Source of the DNA: Blastocatellia bacterium UBA7656
Lineage (GTDB): Bacteria > Acidobacteriota > Blastocatellia > UBA7656
DNA length: 64,000 bases
Direction: 5' to 3'
Assembly (NCBI GenBank): GCA_002483445.1
Contig: DLHY01000120.1
Location: 36,295 to 100,294 of the forward strand
A program made the translations under genes and the position numbers. Under the pieces are notes generated by a model, which was not told where the DNA came from, made no database searches, and worked only from the letters and a program-made list of their open reading frames with translations. Shown one piece after another: positions 26,913 to 37,357 of the stretch (within the stretch, counting starts at the first letter, position 1; every line of letters begins with the position of its first letter).

Positions 26913-28070
26913 TTACTTCACCGCAGTTGCCTCCTTTGCCTCCTTTTCAGAAGCTCGCGTTGCCACCACAAGCCCCTTGTCGGTGGCAACCGCGAGCGTA
27001 TTTCCCGAAAGCACGGGCTGGGCAACGATCTCCATTCCCTCATCAAGTCGAAAGAATCCAATGGGCCGTCCGTCAGGATTGAACAGGACAGCGGCGTAAT
27101 CACTGCGCAGCGACGCAATCAAAGTGGCGTCGCCTTCGACAATCGGAGAGGCGGCTATTCGTCCTTCAAGCCTTTTTTTCCATATTCGATTCCCGCTCGC
27201 ACGCGAGAGCGCGTAGACGAAATTATCGAACGAAGCGGCAATCACCATCTCGCCCGCTAGCGCGACCGAAGCTTCGATGGCTGCGCCTGTGCGCGAACGC
27301 CAGCGAAGTTTTTTCGTGGCGAGATCAATCGCATACACAAACCCGTCGCCCGATCCGAAATAAATCGAGCGATCATCTATGACGGGCTGCCCTGAAATTT
27401 TCGCGCCGGTTTGAAACTTCCACTCTTCCCGCCCGCTCTCCGCTTCGATTGCGCGCATCGCCCCATCATCGCTGCCTAAGTAAACCGTTTGCCCCGCGAC
27501 CAGCGGCAGCCCTCGCACGGCATCCTGGGTCTGAACTTTCCAGACTGCCTCTCCGCCGTCTGCCCGCAGCGCGTAGAGCGCGCCGTCAGCGCAGCCCGCA
27601 TAGATTCTCTCCCGTGCGACGGTCATCGAAGCGAACGGTCGCGGGTAATCGCGCGCCCAAAGCGTCAGCCCCGTCGACGTGTCCATCGCGCGCAGCGACG
27701 CGCCTGCCTCCGTCCCGTCAGCGGCAAGCTTGCGCGCAGCGACGAAGAGAGATTTTTCATTTATGACAGGCGGCGCGCTGATTATTCCTCCCACCTCGCT
27801 CGACCAGAGAAGATCGCCCGTCTCGCGATTGAGACAAATCACTCGTCCGCCCGCAAGCGGCAGGTAGATTCTCGAATCATCCACAGCAGGAGGGAAGGGC
27901 GAGGCGCTATGGGTGAGATACTGCCAAGCCTTTTTGAAGGGCAGGGCAAGGCGCGATGTTGAAACCGGCGCGGGAGATTCAGTCTGCCCCGCCGCGCTTT
28001 TGCCCGGTTTGTCCTGACTGGCGGCCTGTATGAGCAGAAAGATCGAGAGCATTAAAGCGATTATCTGCAT
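26913..28070 (-). CDS. Secreted PQQ-like beta-propeller protein
   Basis: The 385-residue product has a short signal peptide (MQIIALMLSIFLLIQAASQ), then successive propeller blades with the PQQ/BamB-like pattern (GGRVICLNRETGDLLWSSEVGG, DGALYALRADGGEAVWKVQT, DGAMRAIEAESGREEWKFQT, DGFVYAIDLATKKLRWRSRT, DNFVYALSRASGNRIWKKRL). About seven blades can be counted. There is no dehydrogenase catalytic motif, so a binding or BamB-like assembly role in the periplasm is likely. It stands alone. Confidence 0.85.
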   Translation of the reverse strand: MQIIALMLSIFLLIQAASQDKPGKSAAGQTESPAPVSTSRLALPFKKAWQYLTHSASPFPPAVDDSRIYLPLAGGRVICLNRETGDLLWSSEVGGIISAPPVINEKSLFVAARKLAADGTEAGASLRAMDTSTGLTLWARDYPRPFASMTVARERIYAGCADGALYALRADGGEAVWKVQTQDAVRGLPLVAGQTVYLGSDDGAMRAIEAESGREEWKFQTGAKISGQPVIDDRSIYFGSGDGFVYAIDLATKKLRWRSRTGAAIEASVALAGEMVIAASFDNFVYALSRASGNRIWKKRLEGRIAASPIVEGDATLIASLRSDYAAVLFNPDGRPIGFFRLDEGMEIVAQPVLSGNTLAVATDKGLVVATRASEKEAKEATAVK

Positions 28071-28590
28071 AAACGGGGATTCTAGTACCCGGAGTGAATA
28101 AGGTCAAAACATCTATTGTGACTCTGTGTTTTATTCTCTACGTCGGAGATTCACAATTTCATCTTCCAAGCTAAGTGTATGAATAATTTGAAATAGCCGA
28201 ATAGAAATTTGCACCGATGCCGAGCTTACGATATCGCACCTGTAGTGTCAGGCAAGGATTCCCAATGGGAATTTTGAAAATGATAATGATGACGAAACCA
28301 CGCAAGCTTTCAGGATAGTTGTTGACAGGAGGTGAACGAGATCGAAAGACATAACCTGAGTTTTGGCGGAGCGGGATCGACTGGGTACACGATGAGCGAC
28401 TTGAATCCACTCGATGTTTGAGGCAAAAGTAGTTGCTGCTCTACGCTATGCTCATATAGAATCTTTCTGCCTGATCTGCCTCGCGAAGCATTCTTCGACA
28501 GGATGTTACGGAAATGATCTACGGCGGACGCAGGTGATCCGAATCTGTTTCGTTTCCCGCTCACAATCAAAAAACGAGGTATAGCAGACT
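28071..28590. other. 520-bp gap, no intact gene seen
   Basis: The divergent region between the propeller gene and the POT transporter. It holds a small palindrome ATTCCCAATGGGAAT (28258-28272) and a GGAGGTG ribosome-site-like string at 28327-28333 followed by a 29-codon frame. The plus frame from 28365 to the transporter start is protein-like in pieces (FLPDLPREAFFDR, NLFRFPLTIKKRG) but broken by stops, so a decayed gene remnant is possible. Confidence 0.4.
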
Positions 28591-29952
28591 ATGGCAATGA
28601 AGACTGTCTCCACCGAAGTCACCGCCGAGACAGGCGGTTCTGCAACGGAAAAGCACCCTAAGGGGTTATATGTGTTATTCGCCACCGAGATGTGGGAGCG
28701 TTTCAGCTTCTACTCGATGCTGGCGCTCTTCACTCTTTATATGAGGGATCCTGGCGAAGGATTCGGCTGGTCAGCCGAGGAAGCCACTGGGCTTTATGCA
28801 AACTACCTGATGTTTGTTTATGCCAGCCCTTTGTTCGGTGGCTGGCTTGCGGATAAAAAGATAGGCTATCGCAAGGCGGTGATGATCGGCGGGGTTTTCT
28901 TCATGGCCGGACATCTGCTTCTGTCTTTCAGATCTTTGCCCATAGTCTATGTCGCCCTGGCTTGTCTGGTCATCGGCAACGGCCTCTTCAAGCCTAATGT
29001 CTCGACTATGGTCGGGAACCTTTACCCGGAAGGCAGTCATCTCAAAGACCGCGCCTACAATATCTTTTATATGGGGATCAACATCGGAGCCTTCCTCGGC
29101 CCTGTGGTGATGGAAGTGGTCAAGGTCAGATTCGGCTATCACCCCGCATTCGCTGTGGCGGCATTCGGGATGTTGATCTCAGTCGGTACGCTCTGGTGGT
29201 TCAAGAGCTATGTGGAAGACCCGAAACATGGCGCGCAAGTCTCGCATACAGGAACCTCAGAGTCAGCGCAGAAGGCGATCAATGCGGCCAATGCTATGGA
29301 CGCAGTGCCGGAGTGGAAACGCATAGTCGCGTTGATAGTGATTTTTCTGATCGTGATAGTCTTCTGGATGGTCTTCCACCAGAACGGTTCGACGCTCACT
29401 TACTGGGCTGACGAGAACACTGACTGGCAGGTTACCGGCACCATATCGAACGCGATCAATCCTTTCTGGATCGTCGCGCTCACTTTTCCCCTGGTCTGGT
29501 TCTGGAAACGGCTCGATAGAAAAGGCAAGGAACCCGCTACGCCCACCAAGATGGCCATCGGAATGACGCTCACAGGTCTCTCCTTCTTCGTCCTCTACTT
29601 CGCAGCCAAGATCGGAGAAGCTACTCTTACAGGGAACGACCTCTACGCATATAAAGTATCGGCTGCATGGCTGATAAGCTCTTATGCGGTCGTGTCTCTG
29701 GGCGAACTAATGCTTTCCCCCATGGGGCTGTCGCTGGTTTCGAAGGTCGCTCCTATACGGATGCGCGGACTGATGATGGGAGGCTGGTTCGTGGCCACAG
29801 CCGCCGGCAACAAACTTACGATGATCGGAGTTTACTGGGATCGCTGGCTGCACTCGACCTTCTTCGCCGTACTCGGCGCGATGGCTCTGGTGATGGCGCT
29901 GGTACTCTTCTTTCTCCTCAAGCCGCTCAAGAAAGCGATGCCAGGAGTGTGA
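28591..29952 (+). CDS. POT/PTR2-family proton-coupled peptide transporter
   Basis: The 453-residue inner-membrane protein carries the POT-family N-terminal motif region (LYVLFATEMWERFSFYSMLALFTLYM, with the ExxER proton-coupling motif seen as EMWERF), the loop motif GWLADKKIGYRKAV between helices 2 and 3, and GLFKPNVSTMVG and FYMGINIGAFLGP typical of PTR2. About 12-14 TM helices can be drawn. These carriers import di- and tripeptides with protons. The downstream S9 peptidase (50 bp away) could act on related peptides, which makes a peptide-utilisation pair likely. Confidence 0.93.
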   Translation: MAMKTVSTEVTAETGGSATEKHPKGLYVLFATEMWERFSFYSMLALFTLYMRDPGEGFGWSAEEATGLYANYLMFVYASPLFGGWLADKKIGYRKAVMIGGVFFMAGHLLLSFRSLPIVYVALACLVIGNGLFKPNVSTMVGNLYPEGSHLKDRAYNIFYMGINIGAFLGPVVMEVVKVRFGYHPAFAVAAFGMLISVGTLWWFKSYVEDPKHGAQVSHTGTSESAQKAINAANAMDAVPEWKRIVALIVIFLIVIVFWMVFHQNGSTLTYWADENTDWQVTGTISNAINPFWIVALTFPLVWFWKRLDRKGKEPATPTKMAIGMTLTGLSFFVLYFAAKIGEATLTGNDLYAYKVSAAWLISSYAVVSLGELMLSPMGLSLVSKVAPIRMRGLMMGGWFVATAAGNKLTMIGVYWDRWLHSTFFAVLGAMALVMALVLFFLLKPLKKAMPGV

Positions 29953-30002
29953 TGACTGCAATCTGAATAGCCTGGACTTCAAACTGGAATGAGGAGGGTT
30001 CG

Positions 30003-32441
<2,439 letters not shown>

Positions 32442-32512
32442 CGATTCACAGGCCCGGAAAATTTTTCTGATCGACGGGCCTGTGATACTCTTTCACCGAA
32501 AAGAAGAACGGT

Positions 32513-33070
32513 ATGGACATAGAACGCACCATTCAATTCATCGTCGAACAGCAGGCCAGGTTCAGCGCCGATATCGATGTTTTGAAAGAGGCATTGAGTC
32601 AGCAAGGGGAGAACATAAGCCGGTTGAATGTTGCAATCGATGAAGTGGTTCAATCGCAGAAGAAAACCAGCGAGTACCTGGCGCAATTGACCGGGGTTGT
32701 AGCGAGTCTGGCCGACTCAGTGGGTACAGTCGAAGCTGACCAACGAGTGACCTCGCAGAATTTGATAAGATTGACTGATGTTGTTGCGGGACTGGCCGAT
32801 TCAGCCAGCACTGTTGAAGCTGGCCAGCGGGAGACCTCACAGGATTTGATAAAGTTGGCCGATGTTGTTGCGAGGCTGGCTGATTCAACAATCGACATTG
32901 AAGCCAAACCGGCCATCATGGGAGCGCAGGCGGAGTTGGATCGCGCTGAAATTCGAGATGCCATAGGCAAGCTCGTCTCAAGCGAAGAAGAGACTCGACG
33001 ATTCGCCATCGAAATCGCGCATCTCGTCAAACAACACGAAGCCAGAATTGTGCAACTCGAAAACAAATGA
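32513..33070 (+). CDS. Coiled-coil protein with 28-residue tandem repeats
   Basis: The 185-residue product has no signal peptide or TM helix and is almost wholly helical. Its centre consists of three copies of an 84-bp unit (for example GATGTTGTTGCG at 32777 and 32861), each encoding 28 residues, that is four heptads of a coiled coil (LTDVVAGLADSASTVEAGQ). The DNA copies are still very similar, so the duplication is recent. Similar proteins are often found beside Uma2-type nuclease genes, but none is adjacent here. Function unknown. Confidence 0.7.
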   Translation: MDIERTIQFIVEQQARFSADIDVLKEALSQQGENISRLNVAIDEVVQSQKKTSEYLAQLTGVVASLADSVGTVEADQRVTSQNLIRLTDVVAGLADSASTVEAGQRETSQDLIKLADVVARLADSTIDIEAKPAIMGAQAELDRAEIRDAIGKLVSSEEETRRFAIEIAHLVKQHEARIVQLENK

Positions 33071-33181
33071 CTCTCCCTTCTTCTCTCGATAACCCACGAT
33101 GAAGTGAACCTCCGTAACGCGCTGCAAAACGCGCTCCTTTCGTTGTATCATTAACCGATTTCAATAAGAGGTAAACTGACG

Positions 33182-33373
33182 ATGAAATGCCCGACGTGCG
33201 GCGAGCCGACGAAATGGAAAGACAACCCCGATCGCCCGTTCTGCTCCGAGCGTTGCCGCATGATCGATCTGGGCAACTGGGTCAATGAAACTTACACCGT
33301 CAGCCTCCCGCTGACCGACATCGATGAATCAGCCGAACAGAGGATTGAATCACAGGAGGAATTCGATGCCTGA
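33182..33373 (+). CDS. yacG: DNA gyrase inhibitor / zinc-binding protein YacG
   Basis: The 63-residue product has the YacG zinc-finger pattern, CPTCGEPTKW then FCSERCRMIDLGNWVNE, with four zinc Cys. In E. coli YacG binds GyrB and blocks DNA binding. Length is as in the family. An AGAGGT ribosome site precedes the ATG; its 3' end overlaps the next gene by 8 bases. Confidence 0.93.
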   Translation: MKCPTCGEPTKWKDNPDRPFCSERCRMIDLGNWVNETYTVSLPLTDIDESAEQRIESQEEFDA

Positions 33374-33974
33374 GCAAAACTCAAGCGAAACTATGTGGAC
33401 TCCCGGTCGCATCATCGCCACCTTCGTGGTCGCCGTCTTGATAGTGACCATCGGCATAAGACTCATCACAGGCGGAGTCGAGGAAAGGACCAACGTGAAT
33501 GTGGCGCTGCCCGGCACGCCCGCTTCGGACTCGAAAGTCGTGCCTGATGATTTCGAGATCAAAACAATCGATGGACGCGCGATACGGCTTTCCGAGTTTC
33601 GCGGCAAAGTAGTGGTGCTGGACTTCTGGGCCACCTGGTGTCCTCCGTGCCGCGAGGAGATTCCTCAACTCGTGCGCATAAACCGGGAGAGCCAGTCGCG
33701 CGGAGTCGAGATCATAGGGCTTCACATCGATGACCGGGGACGATCCACTCCCGAAGCTATTCAACAGATGATCGATCAGTTCGGCATCAACTACACCGTC
33801 GGACTTGCGACCGATGATATTTTCGTATCTTATCTCGGCCGTGTGGAGACCGCGATTCCGCAGACCCTCGTCTTCAATCGCAAGGGCCATGCCGTCGCGC
33901 ACTTCGTGGGATACGATCCGTCTCACGCCCGCGAGCTTGACGCCGCCATCAACCGCGCGCTCGCTGGCTCCTGA
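33366..33974 (+). CDS. TlpA/ResA-like membrane-anchored thioredoxin
   Basis: I start at the ATG at 33366, which has a CAGGAGGA site inside the yacG end, giving 202 residues. An N-terminal TM anchor (IIATFVVAVLIVTIGIRLI) is followed by a thioredoxin fold of the AhpC/TSA-Redoxin type, with active site WATWCPPC near residues 88-95 and the cis-Pro (IPQTLVF). Such proteins reduce periplasmic disulphides, for example in cytochrome c maturation. Both active-site residues are Cys, not selenocysteine. A strong terminator hairpin follows the stop. Confidence 0.92.
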   Translation: MPEQNSSETMWTPGRIIATFVVAVLIVTIGIRLITGGVEERTNVNVALPGTPASDSKVVPDDFEIKTIDGRAIRLSEFRGKVVVLDFWATWCPPCREEIPQLVRINRESQSRGVEIIGLHIDDRGRSTPEAIQQMIDQFGINYTVGLATDDIFVSYLGRVETAIPQTLVFNRKGHAVAHFVGYDPSHARELDAAINRALAGS

Positions 33975-33977
33975 ATC

Positions 33978-34026
33978 AGTGATGAGTGATGAGCAGGAGC
34001 GATCACTCATCACTCATCACTTTTTG
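33978..34026 (+). terminator. Rho-independent terminator built from 7-bp repeats
   Basis: AGTGATGAGTGATGAG (33978-33993) pairs perfectly over 16 bp with CTCATCACTCATCACT (34006-34021), followed by TTTTT. Both arms are tandem GTGATGA-type heptamers, so a repeat of the heptamer class appears to work as terminator for the thioredoxin gene. Confidence 0.88.
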
Positions 34027-34043
34027 AAAATCCCAAAAGGGAT

Positions 34044-35276
34044 GCCCCCGGTTCCACCGGAGGACTCTGACAGGTTTGACCCTTACCGGAGTCAGTAACA
34101 GCCTTGCGCTTTGCTTGACCCTTTGACATACTCCGCCCGTGAAGCTGACCGCCAAAGTCAAACTCCTGCCAACTCCTGAGCAACACAAACTTTTGCTTGA
34201 CACTCTTGAAGCCGCCAACTCTGCTTGCAATGAAATCTCTCAGATTGCCTTTGAAACAGCGACCTTTCATCCGGTCGCCCTTCAAAAGATTTGCTACTCT
34301 CAAATCCGCGAAGACTTCCATCTGGGCGCGCAGATAACCATCCGATGCATCTCGAAAGTCGCCGATGCTTACAAGGTCAGCCCGGTCGAGCAGCGCGAGT
34401 TCAAACCTTTGGGAGCTATCGCGTTCGACCTGCATATCCTCCGCTGGTTGCCCGACCATCAGGCTGTCAGCATATGGACTGTGGAAGGCCGCCAGTTTAT
34501 ACCCTTTGCGACAGGAGAGAAACAACTCGATCTGCTGAAATATCAGAAGGGCCAGAGCGATCTGTGTGTAATCAATGGTGAGTTCTATCTGCTTGCGACC
34601 TGCGAGGTTCCTACCCCTCCAACCCTGGAGCCGGAAAACGTTTTGGGCCTCGATTTGGGCATAGTCAATCTTGCAACAGACAGCGACGGTCACAGCTACA
34701 GCGGCTGTGAGGTGCGCTCTGTTCGCTGTCGTCGGCGTCGCCAGCGCAAACGCCTTCAATCGAAGGGAACGAAATCGGCAAGGCGAGTACTCAAGCGACT
34801 CAAAGGAAGGGAACGACGCTTTGCCACCAACGAAAACCACCGCATAGCGAAGCAAATCGTAAAGACTGCTAAAGACACGAAGCGAGCGATAGCCCTGGAA
34901 GAACTCAAAGGCATTCGCAAGCGGACGACGGTTAGAAAGCAGCAGCGCGCCGATTTGCACTCGTGGGGGTTCGGTCAGCTTATTGCGTTTATAATCTACA
35001 AGGCTCGGCTTGCCGGGGTGAAGGTCGTAGAGGTAGACCCTCGAAACACGAGCCGTCGTTGCAGTGAATGTGGATATACGCATAAGAATAACCGAAAAAG
35101 CCAGGAACGATTTTCTTGTGGTCAGTGTGGAATGCGCGCTGAGGCTGACCACAACGCAGCCCTGAACATCGCTCGTCAGGGTTGGGGCCAAATCAGCGGC
35201 CCGCACGAATCAGGAGACTCTTTGAGAGTCTCACAGGTTCAAGCCACCTGTTCTACTGGTGGTAGCTGACTTTGAC
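34044..35276 (+). mobile_element. IS200/IS605-type element with tnpB only (IS1341 type)
   Basis: A lone tnpB is flanked on the left by a hairpin CCGGT-TCC-ACCGG (34048-34060). On the right, inside the end of the gene, are two hairpins: GAGACTCT-TTG-AGAGTCTC (35214-35232) and CCACC/GGTGG (35244-35262). TTGAC, a TAM-like pentamer, occurs at 34076, 34123 and 35272. Exact ends are not fixed. No tnpA is present, so the element would depend on a transposase elsewhere. It is inserted between the thioredoxin and GH15 genes. Confidence 0.6.
34139..35269 (+). CDS. tnpB: TnpB RNA-guided endonuclease
   Basis: The 376-residue product uses a GTG start. It shows the TnpB layout: N-terminal helix-turn-helix (KLLPTPEQHKLLLDTLEAAN), RuvC catalytic Asp in LGLDLGIVNLATDS, Glu in IALEELKGIR, the zinc ribbon CSECGY and FSCGQCG, and the last RuvC Asp in EADHNAALNIA. 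All three acidic residues are present, so it should be active. TnpB is the ancestor of Cas12 and uses an RNA copied from the element's right end to cut the empty donor site. The two hairpins in its last 60 bases fit the scaffold of this guide RNA. Confidence 0.93.
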   Translation: MKLTAKVKLLPTPEQHKLLLDTLEAANSACNEISQIAFETATFHPVALQKICYSQIREDFHLGAQITIRCISKVADAYKVSPVEQREFKPLGAIAFDLHILRWLPDHQAVSIWTVEGRQFIPFATGEKQLDLLKYQKGQSDLCVINGEFYLLATCEVPTPPTLEPENVLGLDLGIVNLATDSDGHSYSGCEVRSVRCRRRRQRKRLQSKGTKSARRVLKRLKGRERRFATNENHRIAKQIVKTAKDTKRAIALEELKGIRKRTTVRKQQRADLHSWGFGQLIAFIIYKARLAGVKVVEVDPRNTSRRCSECGYTHKNNRKSQERFSCGQCGMRAEADHNAALNIARQGWGQISGPHESGDSLRVSQVQATCSTGGS

Positions 35277-35278
35277 TT

Positions 35279-37351
35279 ATGCCGAGAGACATTCCAGTAG
35301 GAAACGGGATATTGCTGGTAACATTCGACAGCAGATATCAAATACGCGATTTTTATTTTCCTCACCCCGGACGCGAGAACCAGAGCGAAGGCCAGCCGTT
35401 TCGATTCGGCGTCTGGGCCGACGGCCTTTTCTCATGGGTTTCCGGGGATGACTGGACGCGCGAGCTAGGGTATCTCAAAGAAACTCTCGTCACTCATGTC
35501 CGACTTCGCTCCGATCTGTTGGGGCTTGAGATAGTATCGAACGACGCGGTCGATTTTCACAGCAACGTTTTTCTCCGCAGGCTCCGCGTGCGAGACCTCA
35601 CGGACAAGCATCGCGAAGTGAGAATATTTTTTCATCACGACTTCCGCATCTCGGAGAGCGAAACAGGCGACACCGCATATTTCGATCCGACGACGAACGC
35701 TCTGATTCACTACAAACGCAATCGCTATTTCCTCATCACCTGTCAGACGCAGGGACGCGACGGCTTCGATCAATGGGCTACGGGCAACAAGGATTTCAAC
35801 GGGGCCGAAGGCACCTGGCGCGACGCCGAAGACGGATCGCTTCAGGGAAATTCAATCGCGCAGGGGTCGGTGGATTCGACTCTCGGCATCCGCGTGAGCC
35901 TCGACCCCAACGGACAGCAGACTTTGTTTTACTGGATCATCGCGGGCAAATCTCATCACGAAGTCCGAATGACCAACAATATAGTTCGCAAAAAAACTCC
36001 TGATGTTCTTTTGCGACGCACGCGCGATTACTGGCAGGCCTGGGTCAACAAGGAATCGATGGACTTCGGCGATATGCCCGAAAAAATGATCGATTCCTTC
36101 AAGCGCAGCCTGCTCGTCATTCGCTCGAACCTCGACGACAACGGCGCGATCATCGCCGCAAACGATGGCGATGTCGAAAGCTTCAATCGAGACACCTATT
36201 CTTATATGTGGCCGCGCGACGGGGCGCTGACGGCTTACGCTCTGGATATCGCGGGCTTTTCGGAATTGACGCGGCGATTCTACTCGTTCGCAAAAGACCT
36301 CATCAATCAGGCCGGATTTTTTCTGCACAAGTATACGCCCGACGGAACTCCCGGCAGTTCATGGCATCCGTGGATCAAGGGAGGCGAGCAGCAACTTCCC
36401 ATTCAGGAAGATGAGACGGCGCTCATACTCTGGGGATTGTGGAAGCACTACAACGAACATCTCGATATAGAGTTCATCACCGACTTCTATCGCCCGGTGA
36501 TCGTGCGGGCGGCGAATTTCATGGTCAACTATCGCGATGACGAAACCGGATTGCCGCATGCGAGTTGGGACTTGTGGGAAGAGCGGCGCGGCGTGCATAC
36601 CTTCACGGTCGCGACCGTGTGGGCGGGGCTTCAGGCGGCTGCCCGCTTCGCCAGTCTTTTCGGCGAGCGCGATCTCGTCGAGAAGTACATTCGCGCAGCC
36701 GACGAAATCAAGCAGGGGTTGATCGTGCATCTCTATCGCCCGGAGATAGGCCGGTTTGCGCGAATGATGAAACCGCAGACTGCAAAAGGGCTGCCCGATT
36801 CTCAACAAGAATATGACACGACGATTGACGCCTCTCTTTTCGGCGTATGGTATTTCGGCGTGCTTGATGCAGATGACCCGATGGTCGAATCGACTATGAA
36901 GGCAGTCGAGGAAAAACTCTGGGTCAGGACCGGAGTGGGAGGGCTGGCTCGTTACGAAAACGACACCTACCATCAGGTGAGCCGCGACATAGAAAATGTG
37001 CCGGGAAATCCCTGGTTCATCTGCACGCTGTGGCTGGCTCAGTACAAAATAGCGAGGGCGAAAAACAGCGAAGAGTTGAAAAGGGCGCTGAGTCTGATCG
37101 AGTGGGTAACCGCTCACGCGCTCGATTCGGGAGTCCTGGCCGAGCAGGTCAATCCTTACACGGACGCGCCGCTATCGGTCTCGCCCCTGACCTGGAGCCA
37201 CGCGCAGATGGTGACGGCTGTCATGGAGTACCTGCAAAAACTGCGCGATATAAATCGATGCGAATCGTGCGGCCAGCCCGTGCTCGATTACGAGCGGCGC
37301 GATCCGGGAACTACGCCTGCGCGAATCGAAGAGTTTCGCCCTAAGAAATGA
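35279..37351 (+). CDS. Glycoside hydrolase family 15 (glucoamylase-like)
   Basis: The 690-residue product has the bacterial GH15 arrangement: an N-terminal beta-sandwich (1-260) and a C-terminal (alpha/alpha)6 barrel. Motifs seen: YSYMWPRDGALTAYAL, PIQEDETALILWGLW, SWDLWEERRGVHTFT (general acid Glu at about 434) and SGVLAEQVNPYTDAP (general base Glu at about 620). No signal peptide, so it acts in the cytoplasm, probably on alpha-glucans or trehalose-like glucosides. It is 6 bases before pyruvate kinase, so glucose release and glycolysis are likely coexpressed. The C-terminal tail contains a CESCG pair. Confidence 0.92.
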   Translation: MPRDIPVGNGILLVTFDSRYQIRDFYFPHPGRENQSEGQPFRFGVWADGLFSWVSGDDWTRELGYLKETLVTHVRLRSDLLGLEIVSNDAVDFHSNVFLRRLRVRDLTDKHREVRIFFHHDFRISESETGDTAYFDPTTNALIHYKRNRYFLITCQTQGRDGFDQWATGNKDFNGAEGTWRDAEDGSLQGNSIAQGSVDSTLGIRVSLDPNGQQTLFYWIIAGKSHHEVRMTNNIVRKKTPDVLLRRTRDYWQAWVNKESMDFGDMPEKMIDSFKRSLLVIRSNLDDNGAIIAANDGDVESFNRDTYSYMWPRDGALTAYALDIAGFSELTRRFYSFAKDLINQAGFFLHKYTPDGTPGSSWHPWIKGGEQQLPIQEDETALILWGLWKHYNEHLDIEFITDFYRPVIVRAANFMVNYRDDETGLPHASWDLWEERRGVHTFTVATVWAGLQAAARFASLFGERDLVEKYIRAADEIKQGLIVHLYRPEIGRFARMMKPQTAKGLPDSQQEYDTTIDASLFGVWYFGVLDADDPMVESTMKAVEEKLWVRTGVGGLARYENDTYHQVSRDIENVPGNPWFICTLWLAQYKIARAKNSEELKRALSLIEWVTAHALDSGVLAEQVNPYTDAPLSVSPLTWSHAQMVTAVMEYLQKLRDINRCESCGQPVLDYERRDPGTTPARIEEFRPKK

Positions 37352-37357
37352 CCAGCC

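Noticed and set aside
28310..28570. 86-codon minus frame before the POT transporter
   Set aside because: No ribosome site or domain; at most part of a decayed gene on the other strand.
33639..33652. Possible second selenoprotein at the thioredoxin active site
   Set aside because: Both active-site codons are Cys (TGT and TGC), not TGA.
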